DNA of 64,000 bases from NCBI RefSeq assembly GCF_000620645.1, contig NZ_KK211159.1:62001-126000 (forward strand), written 5' to 3'. Of this stretch, positions 53,781-61,991 are shown in pieces. The notes under the pieces were generated by a model, which ran no database searches, was not told the origin of the DNA, and worked only from the letters and a program-made list of their open reading frames with translations. The stretch comes from Nocardioides sp. URHA0032 (GTDB lineage: Bacteria > Actinomycetota > Actinomycetes > Propionibacteriales > Nocardioidaceae). Positions within the stretch are counted from its first letter, which is position 1. Each line of letters begins with the position of its first letter. The translations under genes and the position numbers were made by a program.

Positions 53781-54402
53781 CGTACGCCGGGTGCCCCTCG
53801 GCACCTTCACCCGGCCCGCCGAGGAGACCGGCGGCGCGCCCCGGGTCGAGGTCGTCAACGGCTACCTGGTCCGGCACGACGCCGGCCTGGTGCTGCTCGA
53901 CACCGGCATGGGACGCGGCGACGACGAGACCGAGGCGTGGTACCAGCCGCGGCGCACCGACCTGCGCGACGCGCTGTCCCGCGCGGGTGTCTCGCTCGAC
54001 GAGCTCGTGCTGGTCGCCAACTGCCACCTGCACTTCGACCACTGCGGCGGCAACCCGCTGCTCGGCCCGACGCCGGTGCTGGCGCAGCGGCGCGAGCTCG
54101 CCACCGCGCGAGCAGGTGGCTACACGTTCGAGCACCTCCTCGAGGGGGTGACCTACGAGCTGCTCGACGGCGAGGCATCCCCCCTCCCTGGACTGCACGT
54201 CGTCCCGACGCCGGGCCACGTCGACGGCCACCAGTCGCTGGTGGTCGAGTGCGACGACGGGTCCGTCGTGCTCGCCGGGCAGTCGCACGAGCACGCGGTC
54301 GACTGGACCGCGCCGGACCAGCCCGGGTGGATGGCCCGGCTGCTCGAGTTCGACCCGAGGCGCGTGGTGTTCGCGCACGACGACGAGGAGTGGTGCCCGT
54401 GA
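53767..54402 (+). CDS. Metallo-beta-lactamase-fold hydrolase (lactonase-like)
   Basis: 211 residues from GTG 53767. Zn-binding CHLHFDHCGG near residue 85, later PTPGHVDGHQSLVVE (His) and LAGQSHEHAVDW with the third metal region, ending FAHDDEEWCP. The HxHxDH core is complete, and the layout matches AHL-lactonase/glyoxalase II-like hydrolases. The substrate is unknown. It overlaps the GNAT before it (14 bp) and the DinB gene after it (4 bp, GTGA). Confidence 0.9.
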   Translation: MRVDDVRRVPLGTFTRPAEETGGAPRVEVVNGYLVRHDAGLVLLDTGMGRGDDETEAWYQPRRTDLRDALSRAGVSLDELVLVANCHLHFDHCGGNPLLGPTPVLAQRRELATARAGGYTFEHLLEGVTYELLDGEASPLPGLHVVPTPGHVDGHQSLVVECDDGSVVLAGQSHEHAVDWTAPDQPGWMARLLEFDPRRVVFAHDDEEWCP

Positions 54403-55145
54403 CCGAGGAGTTCTACCGCAGGGACCTGACCGGAGCGCGCGTCGAGGAGGTGGACCTCAGCGACTCGTGGTGGCGCAACGTCTACCTGCGCAACGTCGTG
54501 ATGCGCGGCCTGTGGCTCGAGAACGTCGACATCGACGCGGGCATCCAGAACGTGACGATCAACGGCGTCGACATCGGCCCCCTGATCGAGGCAGAGCTGG
54601 ACCGGCGGGACCCCGACCGGGTGCTGGTCCGCGCGGAGACCGCCGACGGTTTCCGCGCCGGCTGGGAGATGACCGAGCGTCGCTGGGCGGCCACCATCGA
54701 GCGCGCCCGCGGCGTACCGGAGGAGATGCTCCACGAGCGGGTGCGGGACGAGTGGTCGTTCATCGAGACGCTGCGGCACCTGGTGTTCGCGACCGACGCC
54801 TGGGTGCTGCGTGCCTACCTCGGCGACCCCTGGCCCTACGATCCGCTCGGCCTGCCGTTCACCGAGATGGAGGACATCCCCGGGATCCCGAACGACCCGG
54901 ATGCGCGGCCGAGCCTGGACGAGATCCTGGCCGTCCGGGAGTCCCGCTTCGCGGTCGTCCGGGAGGTGCTGGCCGGCCTCACCGACGAGCGGCTCGCCGG
55001 GACGACCCAGCCGGTCGAGGGTCCCGGCTACCCGGCGCCCGAGCGCTACCCGGTCACCCGCGTGCTCGGCGCGATCCTGACCGAGGAGTGGCTGCACCGG
55101 GAGTACGCCGAGCGCGACCTCGCCGTGCTCGTCGCGAACGTGTAG
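54399..55145 (+). CDS. DinB-family protein with N-terminal pentapeptide-like repeat
   Basis: 248 residues from GTG 54399. The first 60 are pentapeptide-like: FYRRDLTGARVEEVDLSDSWWRNVYLRNVVMRGLWLENVDIDAGIQNVTINGVDIG. A DinB_2 bundle follows, with DEWSFIETLRHLVFATDAWVLRAYLG and a His-containing ILTEEWLHREYAERDLAVL at the end. Each repeat step gives a right-handed turn; here there are six or so. This fusion is common in actinobacteria; the role is unknown. The final 100 bp overlap the GNAT gene on the other strand. Confidence 0.88.
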   Translation: MTEEFYRRDLTGARVEEVDLSDSWWRNVYLRNVVMRGLWLENVDIDAGIQNVTINGVDIGPLIEAELDRRDPDRVLVRAETADGFRAGWEMTERRWAATIERARGVPEEMLHERVRDEWSFIETLRHLVFATDAWVLRAYLGDPWPYDPLGLPFTEMEDIPGIPNDPDARPSLDEILAVRESRFAVVREVLAGLTDERLAGTTQPVEGPGYPAPERYPVTRVLGAILTEEWLHREYAERDLAVLVANV

Positions 55146-55570
55146 GTCACGGACGGTCCGTCCAGCACCCGCAGGGCGTTCGGCGCCTGGTGGGCCACCA
55201 GCCGCGCGACCGCCTCGTTGCCGGCGCCGCTGTACGCCTCGATCCGGGTGATCCCGTGGGCGGCCGCGTCGTCGACCAGGGCCTGCGCGAGCGCCGTACC
55301 GATGCCGGTGCGCTGGTGGGCGTCCGCGACGACCAGCGCGACCTCGGCGGCCCGGCCGGCGCGGACCCAGAGCCCGTGCGCGACCACCTCGTCGCCGGCG
55401 AAGGCCAGCAGTGCGCCCTCCGGGGGCAGCAGGGCGCGGACCAGGCTCGGGCTCGGCTCGCCGATGCCGGTCTGGAAGCGCTGGTACGCCGAGTCGCGCG
55501 ACAGGCCGCGCAGCAGCCCGTCCAGGAGCGCGAAGTCCCCGGGGCCGGCCGCGCGCACGTCGGGGGTCAC
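55046..55570 (-). CDS. GNAT acetyltransferase
   Basis: 174 residues as read, GTG 55570. VVADAHQRTGIGTALAQALVDDAAAHGITRIEAYSGAGNEAVARLVAHQAPNAL is the acetyl-CoA loop and C-terminal strand-turn. The GNAT fold ends near TYTFATST; the last 25 or so residues are antisense to the DinB gene and look spurious, so the true stop was probably lost. The start overlaps the hydrolase gene stop by 4 bp, so these two form an operon. Confidence 0.8.
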   Translation of the reverse strand: MTPDVRAAGPGDFALLDGLLRGLSRDSAYQRFQTGIGEPSPSLVRALLPPEGALLAFAGDEVVAHGLWVRAGRAAEVALVVADAHQRTGIGTALAQALVDDAAAHGITRIEAYSGAGNEAVARLVAHQAPNALRVLDGPSVTYTFATSTARSRSAYSRCSHSSVRIAPSTRVTG

Positions 55571-56415
55571 CGCGGGCTCCCGTCGAGGAACGCGACCACC
55601 TCGGCGACGACGCCCGGGTCGCCCAGGATCCGGGAGTGGCCGAGCCCGCTAGTGCGGACCAGCTCGCCACCCGCGGCGACGAGCACCTCGGCCTGACGGA
55701 CGTCGACGACCCGGTCCTCGGCGTCGTGCACCACCAGCAGCTCGCGTCCCGGCACCGGTGCGACCGAGAAGCGCGCCCAGATGCCGTCGTCCCCGTCGAA
55801 GTACCGGCGCTCGATCGCCCGCCGCAGCTCCCGGTTCACCGCCTCGCCGGCCCCGAGCTCGGCGCAGAACCCGTCGGTCAGGTAGCCGAAGTCGCCCATC
55901 CCGCTGATCGCGGCCACCCGGCCCGCCGAGACCGCGTGCAGCGCCACCGGGACGCCGAAGGAGTGGGCGACCACGCCCGCGAACCCGCCGTACCGCCCGG
56001 CGAGGGCGCCGATCACGACCTGGTGGTCGAGGATCGTGCGGACCGGGCCGGGGCTCGCGCCGTGCGCCCACGCGTCGTACGACACCGGGCTGTAGCCGTG
56101 GTCCAGGAGCGCGGCGACGAGGCCGGCGAACCGCGAGGCGCGAGACCCCCAGCCGTGCACGAGGAGCACCGGCCGCTCGCCATCGCCCCAGGAGTACGCC
56201 GTGACCCGGCCGCGGTGGTCGACGTACGAGATCGTCGCCGCGTCGTGGACGGGGCGCTCGGACGTGCGCACCGACCCGGGCCGGCCCGGGCGGCGCCAGA
56301 GCTCGAGGGCGACCCGCCCGGCGAGCCGCGGGGAGACGCGGGCGGTGGCGTCGAGCAGGGCACCCGCCCGGGCGTGCGCGGCGGGCCGGGCCGGACGCGT
56401 CTCAATCTGTGTCAT
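55567..56415 (-). CDS. Alpha/beta hydrolase
   Basis: 282 residues. HGWGSRAS at the oxyanion loop, nucleophile elbow VVAHSFGVPVA (GxSxG variant HSFG), and a C-terminal Asp/His in LLVVHDAEDRVVDVRQAEVLVAAGGELVRTSGLGHSRIL. The lid region is short. Esterase or lipase-like; the substrate is unknown. ATG 56415 lies against the TetR-type operator, with no ribosome site, so it is probably leaderless. Divergent TetR 65 bp away is the likely repressor. Confidence 0.92.
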   Translation of the reverse strand: MTQIETRPARPAAHARAGALLDATARVSPRLAGRVALELWRRPGRPGSVRTSERPVHDAATISYVDHRGRVTAYSWGDGERPVLLVHGWGSRASRFAGLVAALLDHGYSPVSYDAWAHGASPGPVRTILDHQVVIGALAGRYGGFAGVVAHSFGVPVALHAVSAGRVAAISGMGDFGYLTDGFCAELGAGEAVNRELRRAIERRYFDGDDGIWARFSVAPVPGRELLVVHDAEDRVVDVRQAEVLVAAGGELVRTSGLGHSRILGDPGVVAEVVAFLDGSPR

Positions 56416-56436
56416 AATACGAACGATCGTACTATT
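56416..56436. promoter_or_regulatory. Palindromic operator between hydrolase and TetR
   Basis: AATA-cga-ACGATCGT-ac-TATT: an inner perfect ACGATCGT with an outer AATA/TATT pair offset by one base. It abuts the hydrolase ATG and lies 44 bp before the TetR ATG. It is AT-rich against a GC-rich background, so a TetR site is likely. Confidence 0.6.
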
Positions 56437-56479
56437 TGTTTGTCCTGTCAAGACGATGCCGCTCACTAGGCTGGGGACG

Positions 56480-57133
56480 ATGACCGACCAGCTCGCCGAC
56501 GCCGCCGGCACCACCGCCGACCCCGCCGACACCGACGGCCGGGTCCGCCGCGGGGACCGCACCCGACGGCTGGTGCTGGGCCGCGCGGTCGACGTGGCCT
56601 CGGTCGACGGGCTCGAGGGGCTCTCGATCGGGCGGCTCGCGACGGAGCTGTCGATGAGCAAGAGCGGCCTGATCGCGCACTTCGGCAGCAAGGAGCAGCT
56701 CCAGCTGGCCACGATCCGGGCCGCCCGCGCGATCTTCGCCACCGCCGTCGTCGAGCCGGCGCTCCGGGAGCCCCCCGGCCTGGGCCGGGTGCGCGCGCTG
56801 CTGGACGCCTGGCTGGACTACTCCAGCGACCGCCGCTTCCCCGGTGGCTGCTTCTTCGCGCGCGCCACGCACGAGTTCGCCGCCCGCCCGGGCCCGGTGC
56901 ACGACGCGCTGGCCGCGGCGGACACCGAGTGGCTCGCCCTGATCGCCAGGACGATCGCGGAGGCCCAGGCGGCCGGCGAGATCCGCGCCGACGTCGACGC
57001 CGACCAGCTCGCGTTCGACCTGGCGGCGTACCTCGACTCGGCCAACCTGCGCTCGCTGCTGCTCGGCAGCTTCGCGGTCTACGACCAGGCGCGCGCGGCC
57101 CTGGACCGACGGCTCACCGAGTCGGCCTCGTGA
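56480..57133 (+). CDS. TetR family regulator
   Basis: 217 residues: RTRRLVLGRAVDVASVDGLEGLSIGRLATELSMSKSGLIAHFGSKEQLQLATIRAARAIF, of the YxaF/AcrR-like type, with a C-terminal TetR_C domain containing GGCFFARATHEFAARPGPVHDALAAADTEWLAL. GGGGACG before the ATG is a modest ribosome site; an ATG eight codons upstream is possible. GTGA overlap with the methyltransferase. It probably represses the divergent hydrolase operon. Confidence 0.93.
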   Translation: MTDQLADAAGTTADPADTDGRVRRGDRTRRLVLGRAVDVASVDGLEGLSIGRLATELSMSKSGLIAHFGSKEQLQLATIRAARAIFATAVVEPALREPPGLGRVRALLDAWLDYSSDRRFPGGCFFARATHEFAARPGPVHDALAAADTEWLALIARTIAEAQAAGEIRADVDADQLAFDLAAYLDSANLRSLLLGSFAVYDQARAALDRRLTESAS

Positions 57134-57756
57134 CCGGCGAGTCGCCCACCGAGCGGCAGCGGCGCGTCTGGGACAAGGCGGCGCCGGCGTACGACCGGCA
57201 GATCGCGTTCTTCGAGCGGATCTGGTTCGGCGGCGGCCGGGACTGGCTGGCCACCCGAGCGCAGGGCCGGCTGCTCGAGGTCGCCGTCGGCACCGGCCGG
57301 AACCTCGGGCTCTACCCGCCCGGGGTCGCGGTCACCGGCGTCGAGCTCAGTCCGGAGATGCTGGCGATCGCCCGGCGGCACGCCGCCTCGCTCCGGTTGG
57401 ACCTCGACCTCCGCGAGGGCGACGCCCAGCGGCTGCCGTTCGACGACGCGTCGTTCGACACGGTGGTCTGCTGCCTCGGGCTCTGCACGATCCCCGACCC
57501 GCGCCGCGCGCTGGCGGAGATGCACCGCGTCCTCGTCCCCGGCGGCCGGCTGCTGCTGCTCGACCACGTCCGCAGCACCTGGCCTCCGGTGTACGCCGGG
57601 CAGTGGCTGCTCGAGCAGGTCACCGGCCGGACCGCGGGCGAGTACTTCACCCGCCGCCAGCTCCCGCTCGTGGCGGAGGCCGGCTTCGAGCTCGTCGAGT
57701 CCGAGCGGCTCAAGGCCGGGTCGATCGAGCGGGTCCACGCGACGAAGCCGGCGTGA
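57130..57756 (+). CDS. SAM-dependent methyltransferase (class I)
   Basis: 208 residues. Motif I LLEVAVGTGRNLGLYP, motif II VELSPEMLAIARR, motif post-II GDAQRLPFDDASFDTVVCCLGLCTIPD, and motif III VLVPGGRLLLLDHVRS. The UbiE/COQ5-like layout fits C-, N- or S-methyltransferases. Start GTG 57130, coupled to the TetR stop. The substrate is unknown; the context suggests a small lipophile. Confidence 0.92.
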   Translation: MTGESPTERQRRVWDKAAPAYDRQIAFFERIWFGGGRDWLATRAQGRLLEVAVGTGRNLGLYPPGVAVTGVELSPEMLAIARRHAASLRLDLDLREGDAQRLPFDDASFDTVVCCLGLCTIPDPRRALAEMHRVLVPGGRLLLLDHVRSTWPPVYAGQWLLEQVTGRTAGEYFTRRQLPLVAEAGFELVESERLKAGSIERVHATKPA

Positions 57757-58152
57757 TCACAGCTCCTGGAACAGCGTGAGCTGCAGGTCGGCCGGCGCCT
57801 CGAGCCGTGCGTTGAGGGAGTCCCACGGCGTGCGGGTCGGCGGCGCGACCAGCTCCGCGCCGCCGTCCACGAGCCGCTCGGTCGCGGTCGCCACGTCGGC
57901 GACCTCGAACGCGACCCGCAGTCGCGGTGCGACCCGGCTGCCGACCTCGACGTCGTCGATCATCTCGACCTGCTCGCGGTTGGACAGCTCGAGCGTGGCC
58001 CGGCCGACGTCGAGGATCGTGACCTTCTCGCCGCCCTCGCCGTGCACCTGCAGCTCCTCGGTCGCGCCGAGCACGTCGCGGTAGAACCGCACGGCCTCGT
58101 CGTAGTCGTCGACCTCGACGACCAGGCGCATCTGGAGCGGACGTCCGGCCAT
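57757..58152 (-). CDS. VOC superfamily protein
   Basis: 131 residues. LQMRLVVEVDDYDEAVRFYRDVLGATEELQVHGEGGEKVTILDVGRATLELSNREQVEMIDDVEVG, then VAFEVADVATATERLVDGGAELVAPPTRTPWDSLNARLEAPADLQLTLFQEL. This is the common VOC form; ligand His/Glu partly present. The ATG shares one base with the dnaB stop (TGATG), so it is translated after dnaB. No link to replication is known. Confidence 0.9.
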   Translation of the reverse strand: MAGRPLQMRLVVEVDDYDEAVRFYRDVLGATEELQVHGEGGEKVTILDVGRATLELSNREQVEMIDDVEVGSRVAPRLRVAFEVADVATATERLVDGGAELVAPPTRTPWDSLNARLEAPADLQLTLFQEL

Positions 58153-59567
58153 CAGTGCGCCATGTCCACGAACCGGGAGTAGTGGCCCTGGAAGGCCACG
58201 GTGATGTCGCGGGTGGGTCCGTTGCGGTGCTTGGCGACGATCAGGTCGGCCTCGCCGGGGCGGGTCGACTCCTTCTCGTAGACGTCGTCGCGGTGCAGCA
58301 GGATCACCATGTCGGCGTCCTGCTCGATCGAACCGGACTCGCGCAGGTCGCTCATCATCGGGCGCTTGTCGCCGCGCTGCTCGGGGCCACGGTTGAGCTG
58401 GGACAGTGCGATGATCGGGATGCCGAGCTCCTTGGCCAGCAGCTTGATCTGGCGGGAGAACTCCGAGACCTCGAGCTGGCGGGACTCGACCTTCTTGCCC
58501 GACGTCATCAGCTGGAGGTAGTCGATGACCATCAGCCGCAGGTCGTGCTTCTGCTTCAGCCGCCGCGCCTTCGCGCGGATCTCCATCATCGTCATGTTCG
58601 GCGAGTCGTCGATGAACATCGGAGCCGACGACACCTCGCCCATCTTGCGGGCCAGCTTGGCCCAGTCGTCGTCGTTCATGTTGCCGTTGCGGATGTGGTT
58701 CAGCGGCACCTTCGCCTCGGCCGAGAGCAGCCGCATGGTGATCTCCGAGCGCGTCATCTCGAGGCTGAAGAACGCCGAGGTCAGGTTGTTCGCGATCGAC
58801 GCCGCCCGGCAGAAGTCGAGCGCGACGGTCGACTTGCCCATGGCCGGACGCGCGGCGACGATGATCATCTGGCCGGCGTGCAGCCCGTTGGTCAGGTCGT
58901 CGAGGTCGGCGAAGCCGGTCGGCACGCCGTACAGCCCGGCCTCGCGGTTGGAGATCGCCTCGATCTCGTCGAGGACGCCGTCCATGATGTCGCTCAGCGG
59001 CGCGTAGTCCTCCGACGACCGCTTGTCGGTGATCTTGTAGACCTCGGCCTGCGCCTCGTCGACGATGTCGTCGACCTGGCCCTCGCCGGCGTACCCGATC
59101 TGCACGATCTTGGTGCCCGCGTCGACCAGCCGGCGCAGGATCGCCTTCTCGCGAACGATCTCGGCGTAGTAGCCGGCGTTCGCGGCGATCGGCACGTTCG
59201 CCGAGAGCGTGTGGAGGTACGGCGCGCCGCCGATCCGCTGGAGCTCGCCACGGCGCTGGAGCTCGGCGGCCACGGTGACCATGTCGACCGGCTCGCCGCG
59301 GCCGTAGAGGTCGAGGATCGCGTCGTAGACGGTCTCGTGCGCGGGCCGATAGAAGTCGACGCCGCGGATCGTCTCCGTGACGTCGGCGATCGCGTCCTTG
59401 GAGATGAGCATCGCGCCGAGCACGGACTGCTCCGCGGCCATGTCCTGCGGCGGCGTGCGGTCGCCCGGGCGGGTGGGGCGCTCGCCGGGGGCGTACGCCG
59501 CCGGCCCGTCCCCCCAGTCGTCGTACGACGCCTCGGGACCGCCCCGTGCATCCTGCTCGACGCTCAA
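58152..59567 (-). CDS. dnaB: Replicative DNA helicase DnaB
   Basis: 471 residues. The DnaB N-domain has PPQDMAAEQSVLGAMLISKDAIADVTETIRGVDFYRPAHETVYDAILDLYGRGEPVD; the RecA-like C-domain has Walker A ARPAMGKST (Lys245), SLEMTRSEITMRLL, LRLMVIDYLQLM, and IIALSQLNRGPEQRGDKRPMMSDLRESGSIEQDADMV. No intein is present, although actinobacterial dnaB genes often carry one. The start is TTG 59567 with GAGGGGG upstream. Unwinds DNA at the fork, loaded by DnaA and a loader. Confidence 0.97.
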   Translation of the reverse strand: MSVEQDARGGPEASYDDWGDGPAAYAPGERPTRPGDRTPPQDMAAEQSVLGAMLISKDAIADVTETIRGVDFYRPAHETVYDAILDLYGRGEPVDMVTVAAELQRRGELQRIGGAPYLHTLSANVPIAANAGYYAEIVREKAILRRLVDAGTKIVQIGYAGEGQVDDIVDEAQAEVYKITDKRSSEDYAPLSDIMDGVLDEIEAISNREAGLYGVPTGFADLDDLTNGLHAGQMIIVAARPAMGKSTVALDFCRAASIANNLTSAFFSLEMTRSEITMRLLSAEAKVPLNHIRNGNMNDDDWAKLARKMGEVSSAPMFIDDSPNMTMMEIRAKARRLKQKHDLRLMVIDYLQLMTSGKKVESRQLEVSEFSRQIKLLAKELGIPIIALSQLNRGPEQRGDKRPMMSDLRESGSIEQDADMVILLHRDDVYEKESTRPGEADLIVAKHRNGPTRDITVAFQGHYSRFVDMAH

Positions 59568-60033
59568 CCTGGCCCCCTCGACCGACCTGCTCGATCATGT
59601 GTTCGACTACGGCAGCGCCGAGGCTAGAGACGACCACCGACACCCGACCGACGACGGGCCGGACGCTACGTGGGCCGGGCCCGTGTGCGACAGTGCCGTA
59701 TCCACACCCCCCTGGGTGCCTTGGGGATAACCCGCGGATCGGCGTGGAGGACACGCCGACAGCTGTGCACAGCTTGGGGAGCGCTCTGTGGACAGAGCCC
59801 CCACGCACGGGTCTCGCACCGCCCTGACCTGCGGAAACGCTCGCTCACAGGTGTGGACCGAAAATACCCGGGCAGGAATTCGCGTTCAGGTGCTGGTCAC
59901 CTGGCGGCCATCTGGCAGTTTGTCGACTTACCGTGGACAACCGAGTTTTCCCAGCGTTGTCCACAGATGTTGATAACTAGTCCTGTATCGACCATGGACG
60001 CTTGAACACTGCTTACCATGACTAGGAGGGTCC
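59568..60033. other. 466-bp intergenic region with DnaA-box-like 9-mers between dnaB and the MATE gene
   Basis: No frame has coding character. Near-consensus DnaA boxes (TTGTCCACA or TTATCCACA, allowing one mismatch): GTATCCACA 59698-59706, TGTGGACAG 59787-59795 (reverse), CGTGGACAA 59932-59940 (reverse), TTGTCCACA 59957-59965. TGTGGACCG at 59852-59860 (reverse) is a weaker match. Also a perfect 14-bp palindrome AGCTGTGCACAGCT at 59761-59774. Both flanking genes read away from it. It probably carries both promoters; no clear -10/-35 is named. Confidence 0.6.
59932..59965. promoter_or_regulatory. Inverted pair of DnaA boxes
   Basis: GTGGACAAC (59933-59941) and its exact complement GTTGTCCAC (59956-59964), 14-nt spacer. 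The right box reads TTGTCCACA in full, the actinobacterial consensus. It lies about 370 bp before dnaB and 69 bp before the MATE gene start. Confidence 0.6.
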
Positions 60034-61380
60034 GTGGCCGACGCCCGGGACCGGGAGATCGTCCGGCTCGCCGTCCCGGCGTTCCTGGCGCTGGTGGCCG
60101 AGCCGCTGTTCCTGCTCGCGGACGCGGCCATCGTCGGTCACCTGGGCACGGCCCCGCTGGCCGGCCTCGGCATCGCCGCCGCCGTGCTGCAGACCGCGAT
60201 CGGGGTGTGCATCTTCCTCGCCTACGGGACCACGGCGAGCGTGGCGCGGTTCCTCGGGGCCGGCGACCTGCGCGGCGCCCTCGCCCACGGGATCGACGGG
60301 CTCTGGCTGGCGGTCGGCATCGGCACGGCGGTGACCGTCCTCGGAGTGCCGCTGGCCGAGCCGCTCGTGCAGCTGTTCGGGGCGTCCGAGCAGGTGACCG
60401 GCCCGGCCGCGACGTACCTGCGGATCGCGTTCCTCGGCACCGTCCCGCTGCTGCTGATGCTCGCCGCGACCGGCGTGCTCCGCGGCCTGCAGGACACCCG
60501 TACGCCGCTCGCGGTCGCGGTCGGCGGCAACGCCCTGAACGTCGTCCTGAACCTGGTGCTCGTCTACCCCGCGGGCCTCGGCATCGCCGGCTCCGCGCTC
60601 GGCTCGGTGATCGCCCAGGTCGCCAGCGCGACCGTCTTCGTGGTCGTCGTGGTCCGGGCCGCGCGGCGGCACGGTGCGCCGCTCCGGCCCGACCTGCCCG
60701 GCATCCGGGCCGCCGGGCGCTCGGGCGTCCCGCTCGTGGTCCGCACCATGACCCTCCGGGCCGCGCTGCTCGTGACGACGTACGCCGTCACCCTCGGCGC
60801 GACGGGCACGCGGGAGCAGGAGGTCGACCTCGCGACGCACCAGCTCGCGATGACGATCTGGACGTTCCTCGCCTTCGTGCTCGACGCGATCGCGATCGCC
60901 GCACAGGCGATCACCGGCCGGGCGCTGGGCGCCGGCGACGTCACCGGGACCCGCGAGCTCACCACCCGGATGGTCCGCTGGGGCGCGGTGAGCGGCGTGG
61001 TCACCGGGCTGCTCCTGGCGGCCGCGAGCCCGGTGCTGGGGCGCCTGTTCACCGGTGACCCCGACGTCTCCGACCTGCTCGTCCCAGTGCTGCTCGTCGC
61101 GGCCCTGGGGCAGCCGGTCGCGGGCGTCGTGTTCGTCCTCGACGGCGTGCTGATCGGTGCCGGCGACGGACGCTACCTCGCGATGGCCGGCCTGGTGACC
61201 CTGCTCGCCTACGCTCCGGTGGCCCTCGCCTGCGGCGCCGCCGACGCGGGCCTGGTCGCGGTCTGGGTGTCGTTCTGCGCGGTGTTCATGGGCGCCCGGC
61301 TCCTCGTGCTCCTGCACCGCCAGCGCGGGGACGCGTGGCTGGTCACCGGTGCCGGCCCCGCCCGTAGGGTGACGCCGTGA
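60034..61380 (+). CDS. MATE family multidrug efflux transporter (DinF-like)
   Basis: 448 residues from GTG 60034, with AGGAGGG 6-9 nt upstream. Twelve helices in two halves. Signature VAEPLFLLADAAIVGHLGTAPLAGLGIA early, and RFLGAGDLRGALAHG and GRALGAGDVTGTRELTT in the two halves. Probably exports cationic drugs or a metabolite by Na+ or H+ antiport. Its GTGA end overlaps the next small membrane gene. The DnaA boxes upstream raise a link to cell-cycle control, which is speculation. Confidence 0.94.
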   Translation: MADARDREIVRLAVPAFLALVAEPLFLLADAAIVGHLGTAPLAGLGIAAAVLQTAIGVCIFLAYGTTASVARFLGAGDLRGALAHGIDGLWLAVGIGTAVTVLGVPLAEPLVQLFGASEQVTGPAATYLRIAFLGTVPLLLMLAATGVLRGLQDTRTPLAVAVGGNALNVVLNLVLVYPAGLGIAGSALGSVIAQVASATVFVVVVVRAARRHGAPLRPDLPGIRAAGRSGVPLVVRTMTLRAALLVTTYAVTLGATGTREQEVDLATHQLAMTIWTFLAFVLDAIAIAAQAITGRALGAGDVTGTRELTTRMVRWGAVSGVVTGLLLAAASPVLGRLFTGDPDVSDLLVPVLLVAALGQPVAGVVFVLDGVLIGAGDGRYLAMAGLVTLLAYAPVALACGAADAGLVAVWVSFCAVFMGARLLVLLHRQRGDAWLVTGAGPARRVTP

Positions 61381-61913
61381 AGCCGCTCCAGTCCGTCGCG
61401 ATGGGCCTGGTGATCGTGGCCCTCGTCGCCCGGCTCGACGGTTACGACCTGCTGCCGGACCCGGTCGGGTGGGCCCTGGTCCTGCACGGCGTACGCCGGC
61501 TGCCGAACCTGCCCTGGCCCGGGGCCGTGCGGTTCCTGTGCTGGCTGGCGCTCGTCGTCTCGGTCTTCCTGTGGTTCCCGGCCGTCCCGGACGCGCTCGC
61601 CGACACCGACGCGTCGCTGGAGTGGGCGGGCTCGCTGCCGCAGGTCGCGGCGGTCGGCACCGTCTGCGCGGCCCTCGCCCGGCTCGCGGAGGAGGCCGGG
61701 GACCGCCGGGCGCGCGCCTGGCTGCGCACCGCGTGCACCCTCGTCGTCCTCACCGGGATCGCCCCGGCCGTCGTGCTCGCCGCCGAGCCCGGCGCCGTCG
61801 GCGCGATGCTCACGCTCGGCGTGGTCACGATCGTGCTGGTCATCGTGCTGCTGTTCCGCTACGCCGCCCGCCCGTGGGCCGTTCCGCTGGTGGACCAGAC
61901 CAGCACGGGCTGA
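61377..61913 (+). CDS. Small membrane protein, unknown
   Basis: 178 residues from GTG 61377, about six hydrophobic stretches. It begins MKPLQSVAMGLVIVALVARLDGYDLLPDPVGWALVLHGVRRLPNLPWPG, a pattern seen in many actinobacterial membrane proteins of unknown function. Translated with the MATE gene (4 bp overlap). Confidence 0.8.
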   Translation: MKPLQSVAMGLVIVALVARLDGYDLLPDPVGWALVLHGVRRLPNLPWPGAVRFLCWLALVVSVFLWFPAVPDALADTDASLEWAGSLPQVAAVGTVCAALARLAEEAGDRRARAWLRTACTLVVLTGIAPAVVLAAEPGAVGAMLTLGVVTIVLVIVLLFRYAARPWAVPLVDQTSTG

Positions 61914-61991
61914 CCGGGTTGGCCGACGTACCCCGCGGGCAGACGGTCCGTTGGGCGGGTGGGAGCACCGTCTGAGATCCAGGGAGGGTCC

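Noticed and set aside
59568..60033. Chromosomal origin oriC
   Set aside because: Only a few boxes, no AT-rich unwinding region, no dnaA or dnaN nearby in the window; kept as DnaA-box cluster only.
61377..61913. Anti-sigma or DUF family assignment for the membrane protein
   Set aside because: Only general hydrophobic helices are visible; no signature supports a family.
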